Positions 1-8,712 of a stretch of 64,000 nt of DNA are shown piece by piece; position 1 is the stretch's first letter; each line of letters starts with the position of its first letter. The DNA is from SMWN01 sp965261165 (lineage in GTDB: Bacteria > Pseudomonadota > Gammaproteobacteria > Eutrophobiales > Eutrophobiaceae). Both the position numbers and the translations under genes were made by a program. The notes beneath the pieces were generated by a model. That model was not told the origin of the DNA. It worked only from the letters and a program-made list of their open reading frames with translations, and searched no databases. The stretch spans positions 744,001-808,000 of the forward strand of contig OZ253445.1 of the NCBI GenBank assembly GCA_965261165.1. The letters are read 5' to 3'.

Positions 1-1
1 C

Positions 2-691
2 ACGGTCTTAAAAGAATACCTCGAAAAGGGCTTCGCCTTAAATGATGAACGACTGAAGCACCTCGGTGGTGGCAACTACTGGAAAGAGCTGCTGGATCGC
101 ATTCGCGACATCCGCTCCAGCGAAAAGGTGATGTATCGACAGGTGCTTGATTTGTATGCCATTGCGATCGACTACAACCCAAACAGCCAAGAGAGCGCTC
201 AATTCTTTAAGATCGTCCAGAACAAGCTGCACTACGCCGCCCACGGCCATACCGCCAGCGAGGTGATTTACCGGCGGGTAGACAGCGACAAACCGTTTGC
301 CGGCCTGAGTAATTTTAAAGGAGAGCAACCGACCCAGGCCGAAGCCATGATTGCTAAAAACTACCTGAGCACCTCAGAGTTGCGCGTTCTCAATAATCTC
401 GTATCGGCATACTTCGATCTCGCAGAACTCAGCGCGATTGAAGAGCGGGAAATGCGCATGGCCGATTATGTGCGCGAGCTAAATGCCATCCTTTCGTCTG
501 CAGGGCGAAAGCGGTTGGACCATGCGGGCGAGGTCTCGCACAACCAGGCAAAAGACAAAGCCAGGCTGGAATATGGTAAGTATAAGGCCAAAACACTCGA
601 CTCAGTGGAACGGGATTATCTCAAAACGATTTCCGAGTTGGACAAGCAGGCCAACAAGGAAAGCCGCAAGTCAGGAGGTACCGGTGAATAA
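2..691 (+). CDS. RhuM family protein, C-terminal part
   Basis: The reading frame is open from the window edge, so the gene begins upstream; the first GTG/ATG codons (128, 131) lie inside the conserved domain. The visible 229 residues match the RhuM (virulence protein) family as I know it: a segment like LLDRIRDIRSSEK, then VQNKLHYAAHGHTASEVIY, then IAKNYLSTSELRVLNNLVS and a charged C-terminal tail. RhuM genes are often carried inside type I restriction operons between hsdM and hsdS, and here hsdS starts 8 bp before this stop codon. The molecular function of the family is not established. The family call is fairly sure; a role in restriction is inferred only from position. Confidence 0.85.
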   Translation, partial: TVLKEYLEKGFALNDERLKHLGGGNYWKELLDRIRDIRSSEKVMYRQVLDLYAIAIDYNPNSQESAQFFKIVQNKLHYAAHGHTASEVIYRRVDSDKPFAGLSNFKGEQPTQAEAMIAKNYLSTSELRVLNNLVSAYFDLAELSAIEEREMRMADYVRELNAILSSAGRKRLDHAGEVSHNQAKDKARLEYGKYKAKTLDSVERDYLKTISELDKQANKESRKSGGTGE

Positions 692-1889
692 GCACAGTTT
701 CCTGGAAAAGCTGCTGGATGGGGCGGAGGTGGAGTGGAAGCCGTTGGGGGATGTGGTGAAAATCCAACGCGGAAAACGGCTTGTCAAAAGTCAACTGGAG
801 GAAATTGGTAATTACGCTGTTTACCAAAATAGCATGAAGCCGTTGGGCTACTATCATGAAAGCAATGTCAAATCTGATACAGCCTTTATTATCTGCGCAG
901 GGGCGGCCGGTGACATTGGCTACAGCAGCCTCGATTTTTGGGCGGCAGATGATGTTCATTTCTTCCTGCCCACGGATAACATCCTAAGTAAGTTTTTGTA
1001 TCACTACCTTTTGGTGCAGAAACCCAAAATTTTGGGTCAGGTTCGCAGAGCAAGCATTCCGCGTTTGTCGAAAACAGTCGTTGAAAAGCTGAAAATCCCC
1101 ATCCCATGCCCAGATAACCCGGAGAAGTCGCTGGCGATACAGGCGGAAATCGTCCGTATTCTGGACGCTTTCACCGAGCTGACCACCGAGCTGACCACCG
1201 AGCTGACCACCGAGCTTAAGGCCCGCAAAAAACAATACAACCACTACCGCGACCAACTGCTCACGTTTGAAGAAGGTGAGGTGGAATGGAAGCCTTTGGG
1301 GGAGATCGCGGGGTTTAGAAGAGGTTCGTTCCCACAGCCGTACGGAAATGCGGATTGGTATGACGGCGAGGGAAAAATGCCGTTTGTTCAAGTTGTTGAC
1401 GTGTCCGACAACGGGTTTCGATTGAAAACAACTACAAAAAAGTACATCTCTAAGTTGGCCCAGCCAAAAAGCGTTTTTGTTAAAAGTGGAACAGTCCTTG
1501 TAACGCTTCAAGGTACATTGGGGCGGGTAGCAGTCACTCAGTACGACTGCTTCGTTGATAGAACTTTGGCGATTTTTACAAGTTTAGACGGATCGATTGA
1601 GCAAAAATACTTTGCTTACCAGCTCGAAAGAAAATTCGATTTTGAAAAAGAAAGAGCACGTGGGAGTACTCTGAAAACAATCACAAAAGATGATTTTTCA
1701 AAGTTCAAAATTCCAGTTCCTCCCCTTGCAGAACAAGCCCGCATCGTTACGATCCTCGATAAATTCGATGCCCTGACCACCTCCATCAGCGAAGGCCTGC
1801 CGCGTGAAATCGCGCTACGCCAAAAGCAATATGCCTATTATCGTGACTTGCTGCTGAGCTTCCCCAAACCTGATGAGGACGCAGCATAA
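684..1889 (+). CDS. hsdS: Type I restriction-modification specificity subunit HsdS
   Basis: DNA-recognition subunit of a type I restriction-modification complex; its two target recognition domains (TRDs) set the two halves of the bipartite site. The GTG start at 684 is chosen because AGGAGG lies at 673-678; upstream in-frame codons read the RhuM gene out of frame. The 401 residues show the usual two-fold layout: each TRD opens with a VEWKPLG motif (about residues 13-20 and 198-204), the first TRD ends in a conserved helix (about 150-190) and the second ends in a similar helix near the C terminus. The central helix carries TELTTELTTELTTEL, encoded by a 12-bp tandem repeat, the same kind of spacer known from EcoR124I. 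The gene overlaps rhuM and is followed one base later by an ATPase relic. Confidence 0.93.
   Translation: MNKHSFLEKLLDGAEVEWKPLGDVVKIQRGKRLVKSQLEEIGNYAVYQNSMKPLGYYHESNVKSDTAFIICAGAAGDIGYSSLDFWAADDVHFFLPTDNILSKFLYHYLLVQKPKILGQVRRASIPRLSKTVVEKLKIPIPCPDNPEKSLAIQAEIVRILDAFTELTTELTTELTTELKARKKQYNHYRDQLLTFEEGEVEWKPLGEIAGFRRGSFPQPYGNADWYDGEGKMPFVQVVDVSDNGFRLKTTTKKYISKLAQPKSVFVKSGTVLVTLQGTLGRVAVTQYDCFVDRTLAIFTSLDGSIEQKYFAYQLERKFDFEKERARGSTLKTITKDDFSKFKIPVPPLAEQARIVTILDKFDALTTSISEGLPREIALRQKQYAYYRDLLLSFPKPDEDAA
1173..1216 (+). repeat. 12-bp tandem repeat in the hsdS spacer
   Basis: Three perfect copies of ACCGAGCTGACC are followed by a partial fourth (ACCGAGCT). In frame they encode the four-residue unit TELT in the helix that joins the two target recognition domains. 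Copy-number change by whole units keeps the frame and would lengthen or shorten this helix by four residues. Confidence 0.95.
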
Positions 1890-1890
1890 G

Positions 1891-2376
1891 ATGAGCAAGA
1901 CACTGACGGAAATAGCTGAAACGTTAAAAGGCACCGATAAAAAGGTGCAACTGATCTATGCCTTCAACGGCACCGGCAAAACGCGCCTTTCACGGGAAGA
2001 GCGTTTTGAGGAGGGTTCGTTTGCCTTGACTGCAAAGAAAGGGGACTCCAACAAGCGCTTTTTCTATCCTCTGTATTTAAAGAATACCCTGAAGCAGGCG
2101 ATTGCCGAAAATCAAATTCAGCAATATCACTTTACGCTGCTGCGTAACCTGTATGAAAAAACCGCCCGTTTTCTGGGGTATCCGAAATGGTCGGAACTTT
2201 TACCTGATGATAAACAGACCTATTTAAACCGTATTATTCAGTTCACCAGTCACAGCACCCTATCGAACGAAGCGGTTGCCGAGCCATCACCGCCAGAGCA
2301 GCAAACAGTAAAGTTTTTGCTGGATCATTTAGTTAACAACTATGGTTTTTGGCCGCAGGAAGAACAAAATGGTTGA
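1891..2376 (+). pseudogene. Internally deleted AAA ATPase of a restriction locus
   Basis: Start ATG at 1891, one base after the hsdS stop. The 161-residue product has an N-terminal ATPase start with a Walker A loop (FNGTGKT, about residues 31-37) and then, from about residue 42 (ERFEEGSFALT), what looks like the C-terminal third of the same family (HFTLLRNLYEKTA, QTVKFLLDHLVNNYGFW). From memory, full-length proteins of this type in type I restriction loci are more than twice as long and carry a Walker B region in between. That middle, including Walker B, is absent. The frame is kept, so a small protein may still be made, but ATP hydrolysis is unlikely. It overlaps hsdR by 8 bp, so the remnant may survive for translational coupling. 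Confidence 0.7.
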
Positions 2377-5300
2377 TTACACCAAACCGATTGCAGAATT
2401 GAATAACTTTATCGTACTCGATAAATACACCAGGGAATGGCAGGTTGCTGAAGGCTATCAGAGCGAAGGTGATTTAGAGCGTGAACTAATTCAGGATTTG
2501 GTCAACCAGGGCTATGAATACCCGCTTGACCTGAATAACCCAAAGGCGATGCTGGCCAATGTGCGGGTGCAGTTGCAAACATTGAATAACGTGCAGTTTA
2601 CCGAGGACGAATGGCGGCGTTTTGTGGAAACTTATCTGGACAAACCCAACGACAGCATCATCGATAAAACCCGCAAAATTCACGATGACTATATTCATGA
2701 CTTTGTGTTTGATGATGGCCGCATCCAGAACATCTACCTGCTCGACAAAAAGAACATTGCCCGCAATAAACTACAGGTGATCAAACAATTTGAGCAAAGC
2801 GAAACCCACGCCAATCGCTACGATGTCACGGTTTTGGTCAATGGTTTGCCATTGGTACAAATTGAACTGAAAAAACGTGGCGTTGCTATTCGTGAAGCCT
2901 TTAACCAGGTACACCGTTACAGCAAAGAAAGTTTTAATGCCGACAACTCATTGTTTAAGTATCTGCAACTGTTCGTGATCTCAAACGGTACCGACAGCCG
3001 CTATTTTGCCAATACCACGAAGCGCGATAAAAACAGCTTCGACTTCACCATGCATTGGGCGAGGGCCGATAACAGTCTGATTAAAGACCTAAAAGATTTC
3101 ACCGCCACCTTCTTCCAAAAACATACCTTGCTCAAGGTGCTGTTGCAATATTCGGTATTCGATGTCAACGATACCTTGCTGGTGATGCGTCCTTACCAGA
3201 TTGCTGCCACCGAGCGTATTTTGTGGAAGATCAACAGCTCTTTTGAAGCCAAAAACTGGAGCAAATCCGAAAGCGGTGGGTTTATCTGGCACACCACCGG
3301 CTCTGGTAAAACGCTGACCAGTTTTAAAGCGGCGCGCCTGGTTACCGAACTGGATTTTATCGACAAGGTGTTTTTTGTCGTGGATCGCAAAGACCTCGAC
3401 TACCAGACCATGAAGGAATATCAGCGCTTTTCTCCCGATAGTGTGAATGGCTCGGATAGCACGGCTGGGCTTAAGTGTAATCTGGGAAAAGATGATAACA
3501 AGATCATCGTCACCACCATCCAGAAGCTCAACAACCTGATGAAAAGCGAAAGCGGCCTGGCGGTTTATAACCAGCAGGTGGTGTTTATTTTTGATGAATG
3601 CCACCGCAGCCAGTTTGGTGAGGCGCAGAAAAACCTGAAGAAGCAATTTAAACGGTTTTATCAGTTTGGCTTTACCGGCACGCCCATTTTTCTGAAAAAT
3701 GCCCTCGGCGCAGACATCACCGCCAGTGTGTTTGGCCGTGAGCTGCATTCCTATGTGATTACTGATGCCATTCGCGATGAAAAAGTACTCAAGTTTAAGG
3801 TAGATTATAACGATGTGCGGCCACAGTTTAAGGCCATTGAAAGCGAGCAGGATGAGGGAAGGCTCAATGCGGCGGAAAACAACCAAGCCTTATTGCACCC
3901 CGAGCGTATCCGAGAAATATCCCGGTATGTCCTGAATAATTTTCGCCAGAAAACCCATCGCCTGCAAACCGGCAGCAAAGGCTTTAATGCCATGTTTGCC
4001 GTGAGCAGTGTGGACGCCGCCAAACTGTATTATGAAACCCTCAATACATTACAGGTGGATAGCGATAAACCACTAAAAATCGCCACTATCTTCTCGTTCG
4101 CCGCCAATGAAGCGCAGGATGCCGTCGGCGATATTCGAGATGAAAGTTTTGATGTGTCGGCCATGAACAGCAGCGCCAAGGAATTTTTAAGCGCTGCCAT
4201 TGGTGACTACAATGCTTACTTTAAAACCAGCTTCAGCCTGGACAGCAAGGGTTTTCAGAACTACTACCGCGATTTGGCCAAGCGGGTTAAGTCTAAGGAA
4301 ATAGATTTACTGATTGTGGTGGGCATGTTTCTTACTGGCTTTAATGCCCCCTCGCTCAACACCCTGTTTGTGGATAAAAACCTGCGTTACCACGGTTTGG
4401 TGCAGGCCTTCTCCCGCACCAACCGCATTTATGATGCGACCAAAACTTTCGGTAATATCGTTACTTTCCGTGATTTGGAGGAGGCTACCGTCGATGCCAT
4501 TACCTTATTTGGCGATGAAAACACCAAAAATGTGGTGCTGGAAAAAAGCTATAGGGAATACATGGATGGCTTTACCGATGTGATCACCGGCGAAGCAAGG
4601 CGCGGTTTCATGGACGTGGTGAGCGAGTTGGAACAGCGCTTTCCCGACCCTTCCGCCATTGAAAAAGAGGCTGACAAGAAAGTCTTTGCCACGCTGTTTG
4701 GCGAATACTTGCGAGTGGAAAATGTGCTGCAAAACTACGATGAATTTGCCAGCCTGAAAGCCCTGCAAAATGTTGACATGAGTGACGCTGAAGCGGTTGG
4801 AGCGTTTAAAGCCGAACATTATTTGAATGATGAAGACCTGGCAGTGCTGCAAACCATCCGCATCCCTGCCGAGCGCAAGATTCAGGATTATCGCTCTACC
4901 TACAACGATATTCGCGACTGGCTGCGCCGAGAGAAGGCAGATAGCGAAACAGAAAATTCCACCATTGATTGGGATGATGTGGTATTTGAGGTTGAGCTGC
5001 TGAAATCCCAGGAGATCAATCTGGATTACATTCTGGAACTGATCTTTGAGCACAGCAAGAAAACCAGGAGTAAAGCCGACCTGGTTGACGAAGTGCGTCG
5101 CGTCATTCGCGCCAGCCTTGGCAACCGCGCCAAAGAAAGCCTGTTGGTGGATTTTATCAATCAAACCGATCTCGATGAACTTGGCGATAAGGCCAGTGTG
5201 ATTGAAGCCTTTTTCACCTTCGCCCAAGCAGAGCAACGGCGCGAAGCTCAGGAACTGATTAACGCTGAAAATCTGAATGCCGAAGCGGCAAAGCGTTATA

Positions 5301-5470
5301 TATCCATATCGATCAAACGCGAATTTGCCAGTGACAATGGCACAGAGCTGAATGCGATATTGCCCAAAATGAGCCCGCTAAACCCACGGTATTTGACGAA
5401 AAAACAGCGTGTTTTTCAAAAAATCGCGGCGTTTGTTGAGAAATTTAAAGGGGTTGGTGGGCGGATTTAA
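2369..5470 (+). CDS. hsdR: Type I restriction enzyme motor and nuclease subunit HsdR
   Basis: ATP-driven DNA translocase and endonuclease of the type I complex. The ATG at 2369 is preferred over one at 2342 because the residues before it lie within the preceding coding sequence and MVDYTKPIAEL is a normal HsdR start. The 1033 residues hold an N-terminal nuclease core (D152 with E166-x-K168 in VQIELKKRG), a superfamily 2 helicase with Walker A TTGSGKT at 309-315 and a DECH box at 409-412, a later TGTPI motif, and a long helical C-terminal domain that docks to the methylase. Length is normal for the family and no break is seen, so the subunit looks intact. It works with HsdS here and an HsdM that should lie upstream of the window. 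Confidence 0.95.
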   Translation: MVDYTKPIAELNNFIVLDKYTREWQVAEGYQSEGDLERELIQDLVNQGYEYPLDLNNPKAMLANVRVQLQTLNNVQFTEDEWRRFVETYLDKPNDSIIDKTRKIHDDYIHDFVFDDGRIQNIYLLDKKNIARNKLQVIKQFEQSETHANRYDVTVLVNGLPLVQIELKKRGVAIREAFNQVHRYSKESFNADNSLFKYLQLFVISNGTDSRYFANTTKRDKNSFDFTMHWARADNSLIKDLKDFTATFFQKHTLLKVLLQYSVFDVNDTLLVMRPYQIAATERILWKINSSFEAKNWSKSESGGFIWHTTGSGKTLTSFKAARLVTELDFIDKVFFVVDRKDLDYQTMKEYQRFSPDSVNGSDSTAGLKCNLGKDDNKIIVTTIQKLNNLMKSESGLAVYNQQVVFIFDECHRSQFGEAQKNLKKQFKRFYQFGFTGTPIFLKNALGADITASVFGRELHSYVITDAIRDEKVLKFKVDYNDVRPQFKAIESEQDEGRLNAAENNQALLHPERIREISRYVLNNFRQKTHRLQTGSKGFNAMFAVSSVDAAKLYYETLNTLQVDSDKPLKIATIFSFAANEAQDAVGDIRDESFDVSAMNSSAKEFLSAAIGDYNAYFKTSFSLDSKGFQNYYRDLAKRVKSKEIDLLIVVGMFLTGFNAPSLNTLFVDKNLRYHGLVQAFSRTNRIYDATKTFGNIVTFRDLEEATVDAITLFGDENTKNVVLEKSYREYMDGFTDVITGEARRGFMDVVSELEQRFPDPSAIEKEADKKVFATLFGEYLRVENVLQNYDEFASLKALQNVDMSDAEAVGAFKAEHYLNDEDLAVLQTIRIPAERKIQDYRSTYNDIRDWLRREKADSETENSTIDWDDVVFEVELLKSQEINLDYILELIFEHSKKTRSKADLVDEVRRVIRASLGNRAKESLLVDFINQTDLDELGDKASVIEAFFTFAQAEQRREAQELINAENLNAEAAKRYISISIKREFASDNGTELNAILPKMSPLNPRYLTKKQRVFQKIAAFVEKFKGVGGRI

Positions 5471-5601
5471 TATCTGTAACCAGGGTGGGTTAAATCCCTC
5501 GCCTTAAGTATGTTTGCGGTACTCTCCTTGTTGTGGGTGCCGGCGGTCTCTGCTAGAAAGAACATTATATGCGCCGCGGCGCGCGCAGGAAAGGCCGACG
5601 A

Positions 5602-5703
5602 ATGACTGAGACTGGGAAACACAAACCGCTGGTGAAACCGCCCCATGACGTGTTGTTTCGCGCCATCATTGTGGGCTTGTCGGTTAATAGCTTGAAAATA
5701 TAA
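5602..5703 (+). pseudogene. Short fragment resembling the N terminus of Rpn-family nucleases
   Basis: A 33-codon frame starting with ATG at 5602 contains KPPHDVLFRA, close to the opening motif (PHDxLFKA) of the Rpn/PD-(D/E)XK recombination-promoting nuclease family, and then stops. Normal family members are around 300 residues, so at most the first tenth is present. It sits between hsdR and a transposase fragment in an obviously decayed stretch. Short match, hence low confidence. Confidence 0.35.
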
Positions 5704-5740
5704 GATGACCCGAAAATAAAAAAGGGTTGCTGTTGTATGA

Positions 5741-5962
5741 GCAAAAGCCAATAGGATAGGCAAAGATGCTAAAAAAGATGGTTGGCTTGCAGCGATGCGT
5801 TCACCTTATGAACGTGTCTTTGCTCAGCGTAACCGGCGGGTTCGTTATCGAGGTTTGCAGAAGGTGCAATTAGGCATCCGCACACTGACTTTCAACCGCA
5901 AAAGAGTGATTGCGTTGGGTTTTGAAAACCTCAATTTGGTGCCTGCCCAGGGTAAATACTAG
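5741..5962 (+). pseudogene. IS5-type transposase C-terminal remnant
   Basis: The frame from 5741 to the TAG at 5960-5962 reads as the end of an IS5/IS4-like transposase: MRSPYERVFAQRNRRVRYRG followed by LQKVQ and a final FNRKR. In complete elements this motif lies just before the C terminus (SPYE..FSKRN.R.RYRG). The N-terminal DDE part is missing and no start codon fits. It marks an old insertion behind the restriction operon. Confidence 0.7.
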
Positions 5963-5995
5963 GGTAAATACTAGGGTAAATACTAGGATAAATCC
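5949..5995. repeat. 12-bp tandem repeat at the end of the transposase remnant
   Basis: Three perfect copies of AGGGTAAATACT (5949-5984) and a fourth, diverged copy (AGGATAAATCC). The first copy supplies the stop codon of the transposase fragment. The following stretch to 6315 is AT-rich, includes a run of nine G at 6160-6168, and holds no gene that I can see. Confidence 0.9.
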
Positions 5996-6315
5996 GTCTT
6001 AAATTTGTCTAAAGGGCAGATTTAAGGCACCCATAGCCTAAAATAGCCCATTGGGACTTAAATAAAGCGGACTATTGTCGTTTATTTGAACAAATATATG
6101 AATTTTGACATTATTTTTAAATTAACCGACAAGGCCATGATGTATAGCTTAAATCCATCGGGGGGGGGTTATGCTTGCCGTCTGCTATGGTCTTTATATT
6201 GTATGTTGCTTGTGGGTCTTGGGTATTGTGCCCTTGATTTGTTCTTTATGTTCATTCTTTAATCATTAATTTTTTTGATAAATACTGCCGGTCATCCCTA
6301 ACCCCGAATAAGTGA

Positions 6316-7197
6316 TTATTTTATTCTACTCAAGATTCCGTCTAATTCATCCAGTGAATTATAATTTATCTCTAATGACCCCTTGCCGCCCTTACTATGC
6401 TTGATAGTCACTGCCGCTCCCAAACGCTCAGATATATCTTCCTGCAGACTTCTCAGGTTTGGGTCCAGTTTAGATGGACCTGAGTTTCTTTTATTCCCTT
6501 TTGGCTTTCCTCTGTTGTCTTTCAGTCCTTTCACCAATTGCTCTGTGGCTCTGACAGATAAGCCTTGCTTGACGACCTTCCTCGCCACCTCTGTCTGACG
6601 AGTGATGTCCAGGGCCAAAATTGCCCTGCCGTGACCCATCTCGATCTTTCCAGTTTTTAATAATTGTTGCACATCCACATGGAGGTCCAGCAATCGAAGT
6701 AGATTGGAAACCGATGAGCGCGATCTGCCGACCGCTTCCGCTGCAGCATCGTGCGTCATCTTGAACTCCTGCAATAAACGAGAAAGCGCACGTGATTCAT
6801 CTATCGGGTTCAGGTCTTCGCGCTGAATATTCTCAATCAGAGCCAAGCACATCGCCGTCTGATCTGTGACATCCTTGATGATGACAGGGATTTCATGCAG
6901 ACCAGCCAACTGTGTTGCCCGCCAACGACGCTCCCCAGCAATGATTTCGTAGGTGTCAGCACCCTCTAAGGGTCTCACGACAATAGGTTGAACCACGCCT
7001 TGTGATTTTATTGAGTTAGCTAGTCCTTCAAGCGCATCCGAGTCCATTTTCATACGCGGCTGATACTGACCACGGACAACTACATCTACGGGCAATGTCC
7101 TTAATTGTTCTTCCTGATTTGATTCAGTACTTTCACCACCGCCTCTTGGAGACAGTAGAGCATCTAACCCTTTACCTAGACTCCGTTTTTTCTTCAT
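6316..7197 (-). CDS. parB: Chromosome-partitioning protein ParB
   Basis: CTP-dependent clamp that loads at parS sites and spreads, forming the partition complex near the origin and recruiting SMC. The 293 residues are the usual length. A basic start (KKKRSLGKGLDALL) is followed by the ParB/Srx domain with GERRWRATQ (CTP-binding box), the helix-turn-helix region (about 130-200, including RSRSSVSNLLRLL) and a C-terminal dimerisation domain (SLEINYNSLDELDGIL). The ATG overlaps the parA stop by one base (ATGA), so the two are translationally coupled. It is the last gene of the mnmG-rsmG-parA-parB run. Confidence 0.95.
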   Translation of the reverse strand: MKKKRSLGKGLDALLSPRGGGESTESNQEEQLRTLPVDVVVRGQYQPRMKMDSDALEGLANSIKSQGVVQPIVVRPLEGADTYEIIAGERRWRATQLAGLHEIPVIIKDVTDQTAMCLALIENIQREDLNPIDESRALSRLLQEFKMTHDAAAEAVGRSRSSVSNLLRLLDLHVDVQQLLKTGKIEMGHGRAILALDITRQTEVARKVVKQGLSVRATEQLVKGLKDNRGKPKGNKRNSGPSKLDPNLRSLQEDISERLGAAVTIKHSKGGKGSLEINYNSLDELDGILSRIK

Positions 7198-7979
7198 CAG
7201 ACAGCACTGCTCTCACGCCTAAGCATCTCACCGGCCAACGCAAGATATGCCAATGCACCGCGTGAAGCTTTGTCGTATTTGATAATAGGCAAACCATGGC
7301 TTGGTGCTTCTGCTAAACGGACATTTCTCGGGATGATGGTGCGATAGACCTTCTCGCCAAAATGTTCCAGTAACTGAGCTGATACCTGAGTTGCAAGATT
7401 ATTGCGTGGGTCGTACATGGTACGTAACATGCCCTCAATCTTGAGTTCAGGATTCAAGTATTTACGAATCTTTTCAATACTTCCAAGTAATGCTGACAGA
7501 CCTTCGAGGGCATAATATTCACATTGCATGGGAACAATAACTGATGTCGCTGCCACCAAGGCATTGACCGTCAACATATTCAGGGAAGGGGGGCAATCTA
7601 TGAAAATGAAATCGTAGTTTTCTTTCACTTCATTAATGGCATTACGCAGGCGTATTTCTTTCGCCAGTTCATCCAGCAGGCCTACCTCCGCACCCGTCAA
7701 ATCAGCATTCCCTGGCAATAAATCATAACCACCTTCGACAGTTTTCATCAGTACTTCAGCAATGGATTTCTCACCCATCAAAACATCAAAGGCCGTGTAC
7801 TCAAGATCCATTTTGTTGACACCACTACCCATGGTGGCATTACCCTGTGGATCTATATCTATCAGTAATACACGCCGTTTGGTGGCCACCAATGAGGCGG
7901 AAATATTGACGCTGGTTGTGGTCTTACCAACGCCTCCTTTCTGGTTTGCTATGGCTATGATCTTGGTCATGGCTGTCAT
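7197..7979 (-). CDS. parA: Chromosome-partitioning ATPase ParA (Soj)
   Basis: Deviant Walker A ATPase that binds DNA non-specifically and moves ParB-parS complexes. The 260 residues show KGGVGKTTT near the N terminus, the FIFIDCPPSL switch region, and the C-terminal KYDKASRGALAYL. The start at 7979 has AAAGG 12-16 bases upstream; an in-frame ATG nine bases further in (7970) is an alternative. It lies between rsmG and parB, the common gammaproteobacterial arrangement close to the replication origin. Confidence 0.95.
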   Translation of the reverse strand: MTAMTKIIAIANQKGGVGKTTTSVNISASLVATKRRVLLIDIDPQGNATMGSGVNKMDLEYTAFDVLMGEKSIAEVLMKTVEGGYDLLPGNADLTGAEVGLLDELAKEIRLRNAINEVKENYDFIFIDCPPSLNMLTVNALVAATSVIVPMQCEYYALEGLSALLGSIEKIRKYLNPELKIEGMLRTMYDPRNNLATQVSAQLLEHFGEKVYRTIIPRNVRLAEAPSHGLPIIKYDKASRGALAYLALAGEMLRRESSAV

Positions 7980-8051
7980 TATCGTTACGACCTTTCTGAG
8001 TTGTTCAGCCGATCATTATGGCATAGACAGCTTGAAAGTTTCATGCCCAAA

Positions 8052-8699
8052 TTACCTGGAGATAATCTGCACCAAGGTTCGGCCTGTCGCCACGCCAGGG
8101 ACAGACAATGAAGTAACCTTTGTAAAAACATCATCTACAGATAAGTCCAATATTTCATTTTCCGGATCAGAGCCTTTCATCGCCAACAAACTCCCTTCTG
8201 GAGCAAGAAGACGATGACTGCAAGAATAAAATTCAATCAATGAAGCAAAAGCGCGTGAAACTATTGTATTAAACAGGATTTCTGGTTGGTATTTTTCAAT
8301 CCGTGAGCAAACAATTTCCACGTTTTTTAGACTCAATGTGATGACTGCCTGCTGTACGAACCGTGTTTTTTTATTATTTCCATCCAGTAAAACCCAATAC
8401 GTGTCCGGCTTTGCCAACGCCAGAATAATACCGGGTAAGCCAGCACCTGTGCCAATATCTAGACATACATCTTCTCGGCATTCGTTTCCATGAATAAAAG
8501 GCAAAATAGAGAGGCTATCCAAAATATGGTAGGCAAGCATTTTTTCCGGGTCACGAATGGCCGTCAGATTATAAGCTGAGTTCCATTGAGCCAGTAACTC
8601 AACATAAGACAAATAAGCTTCCAGAGGTAAATCACTCTGCGCTAAGCCCATATTGTCAACACCTTGCTGAAGGTGACCTAATAGTGAATCAGACATCAC
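8052..8699 (-). CDS. rsmG: 16S rRNA (guanine-527-N7)-methyltransferase RsmG
   Basis: Methylates N7 of G527 in 16S rRNA using S-adenosylmethionine. The 215-residue protein has the SAM-binding loop DIGTGAGLPGIILAL at about residues 73-87, the preceding YHILDSLSILPFI, and the later NTIVSRAFASL motif with the conserved SRA. It follows mnmG by 13 bases on the same strand and precedes parA, the classic gidA-gidB pair. Two ATG codons in a row open the frame (8699 and 8696). Confidence 0.95.
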   Translation of the reverse strand: MMSDSLLGHLQQGVDNMGLAQSDLPLEAYLSYVELLAQWNSAYNLTAIRDPEKMLAYHILDSLSILPFIHGNECREDVCLDIGTGAGLPGIILALAKPDTYWVLLDGNNKKTRFVQQAVITLSLKNVEIVCSRIEKYQPEILFNTIVSRAFASLIEFYSCSHRLLAPEGSLLAMKGSDPENEILDLSVDDVFTKVTSLSVPGVATGRTLVQIISR

Positions 8700-8712
8700 G
8701 CTAGACTTTTGA

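Noticed and set aside
483..683. N-terminal extension of HsdS in the longer open frame
   Set aside because: These codons overlap RhuM in another frame, show no HsdS resemblance, and a proper ribosome-binding site fixes the start at 684.
3089..3886. 265-codon minus-strand frame inside hsdR
   Set aside because: It is antisense to conserved helicase motifs of hsdR and has no independent support.
5467..5763. 98-codon minus-strand frame after hsdR
   Set aside because: It runs antisense over the Rpn-like fragment, with a composition unlike a real protein and no match.
8246..8261. Possible parS site in rsmG (CGTGAAAC half)
   Set aside because: Only the right half matches the parS consensus; the left half does not. 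No full 16-bp parS was found in the window by eye.
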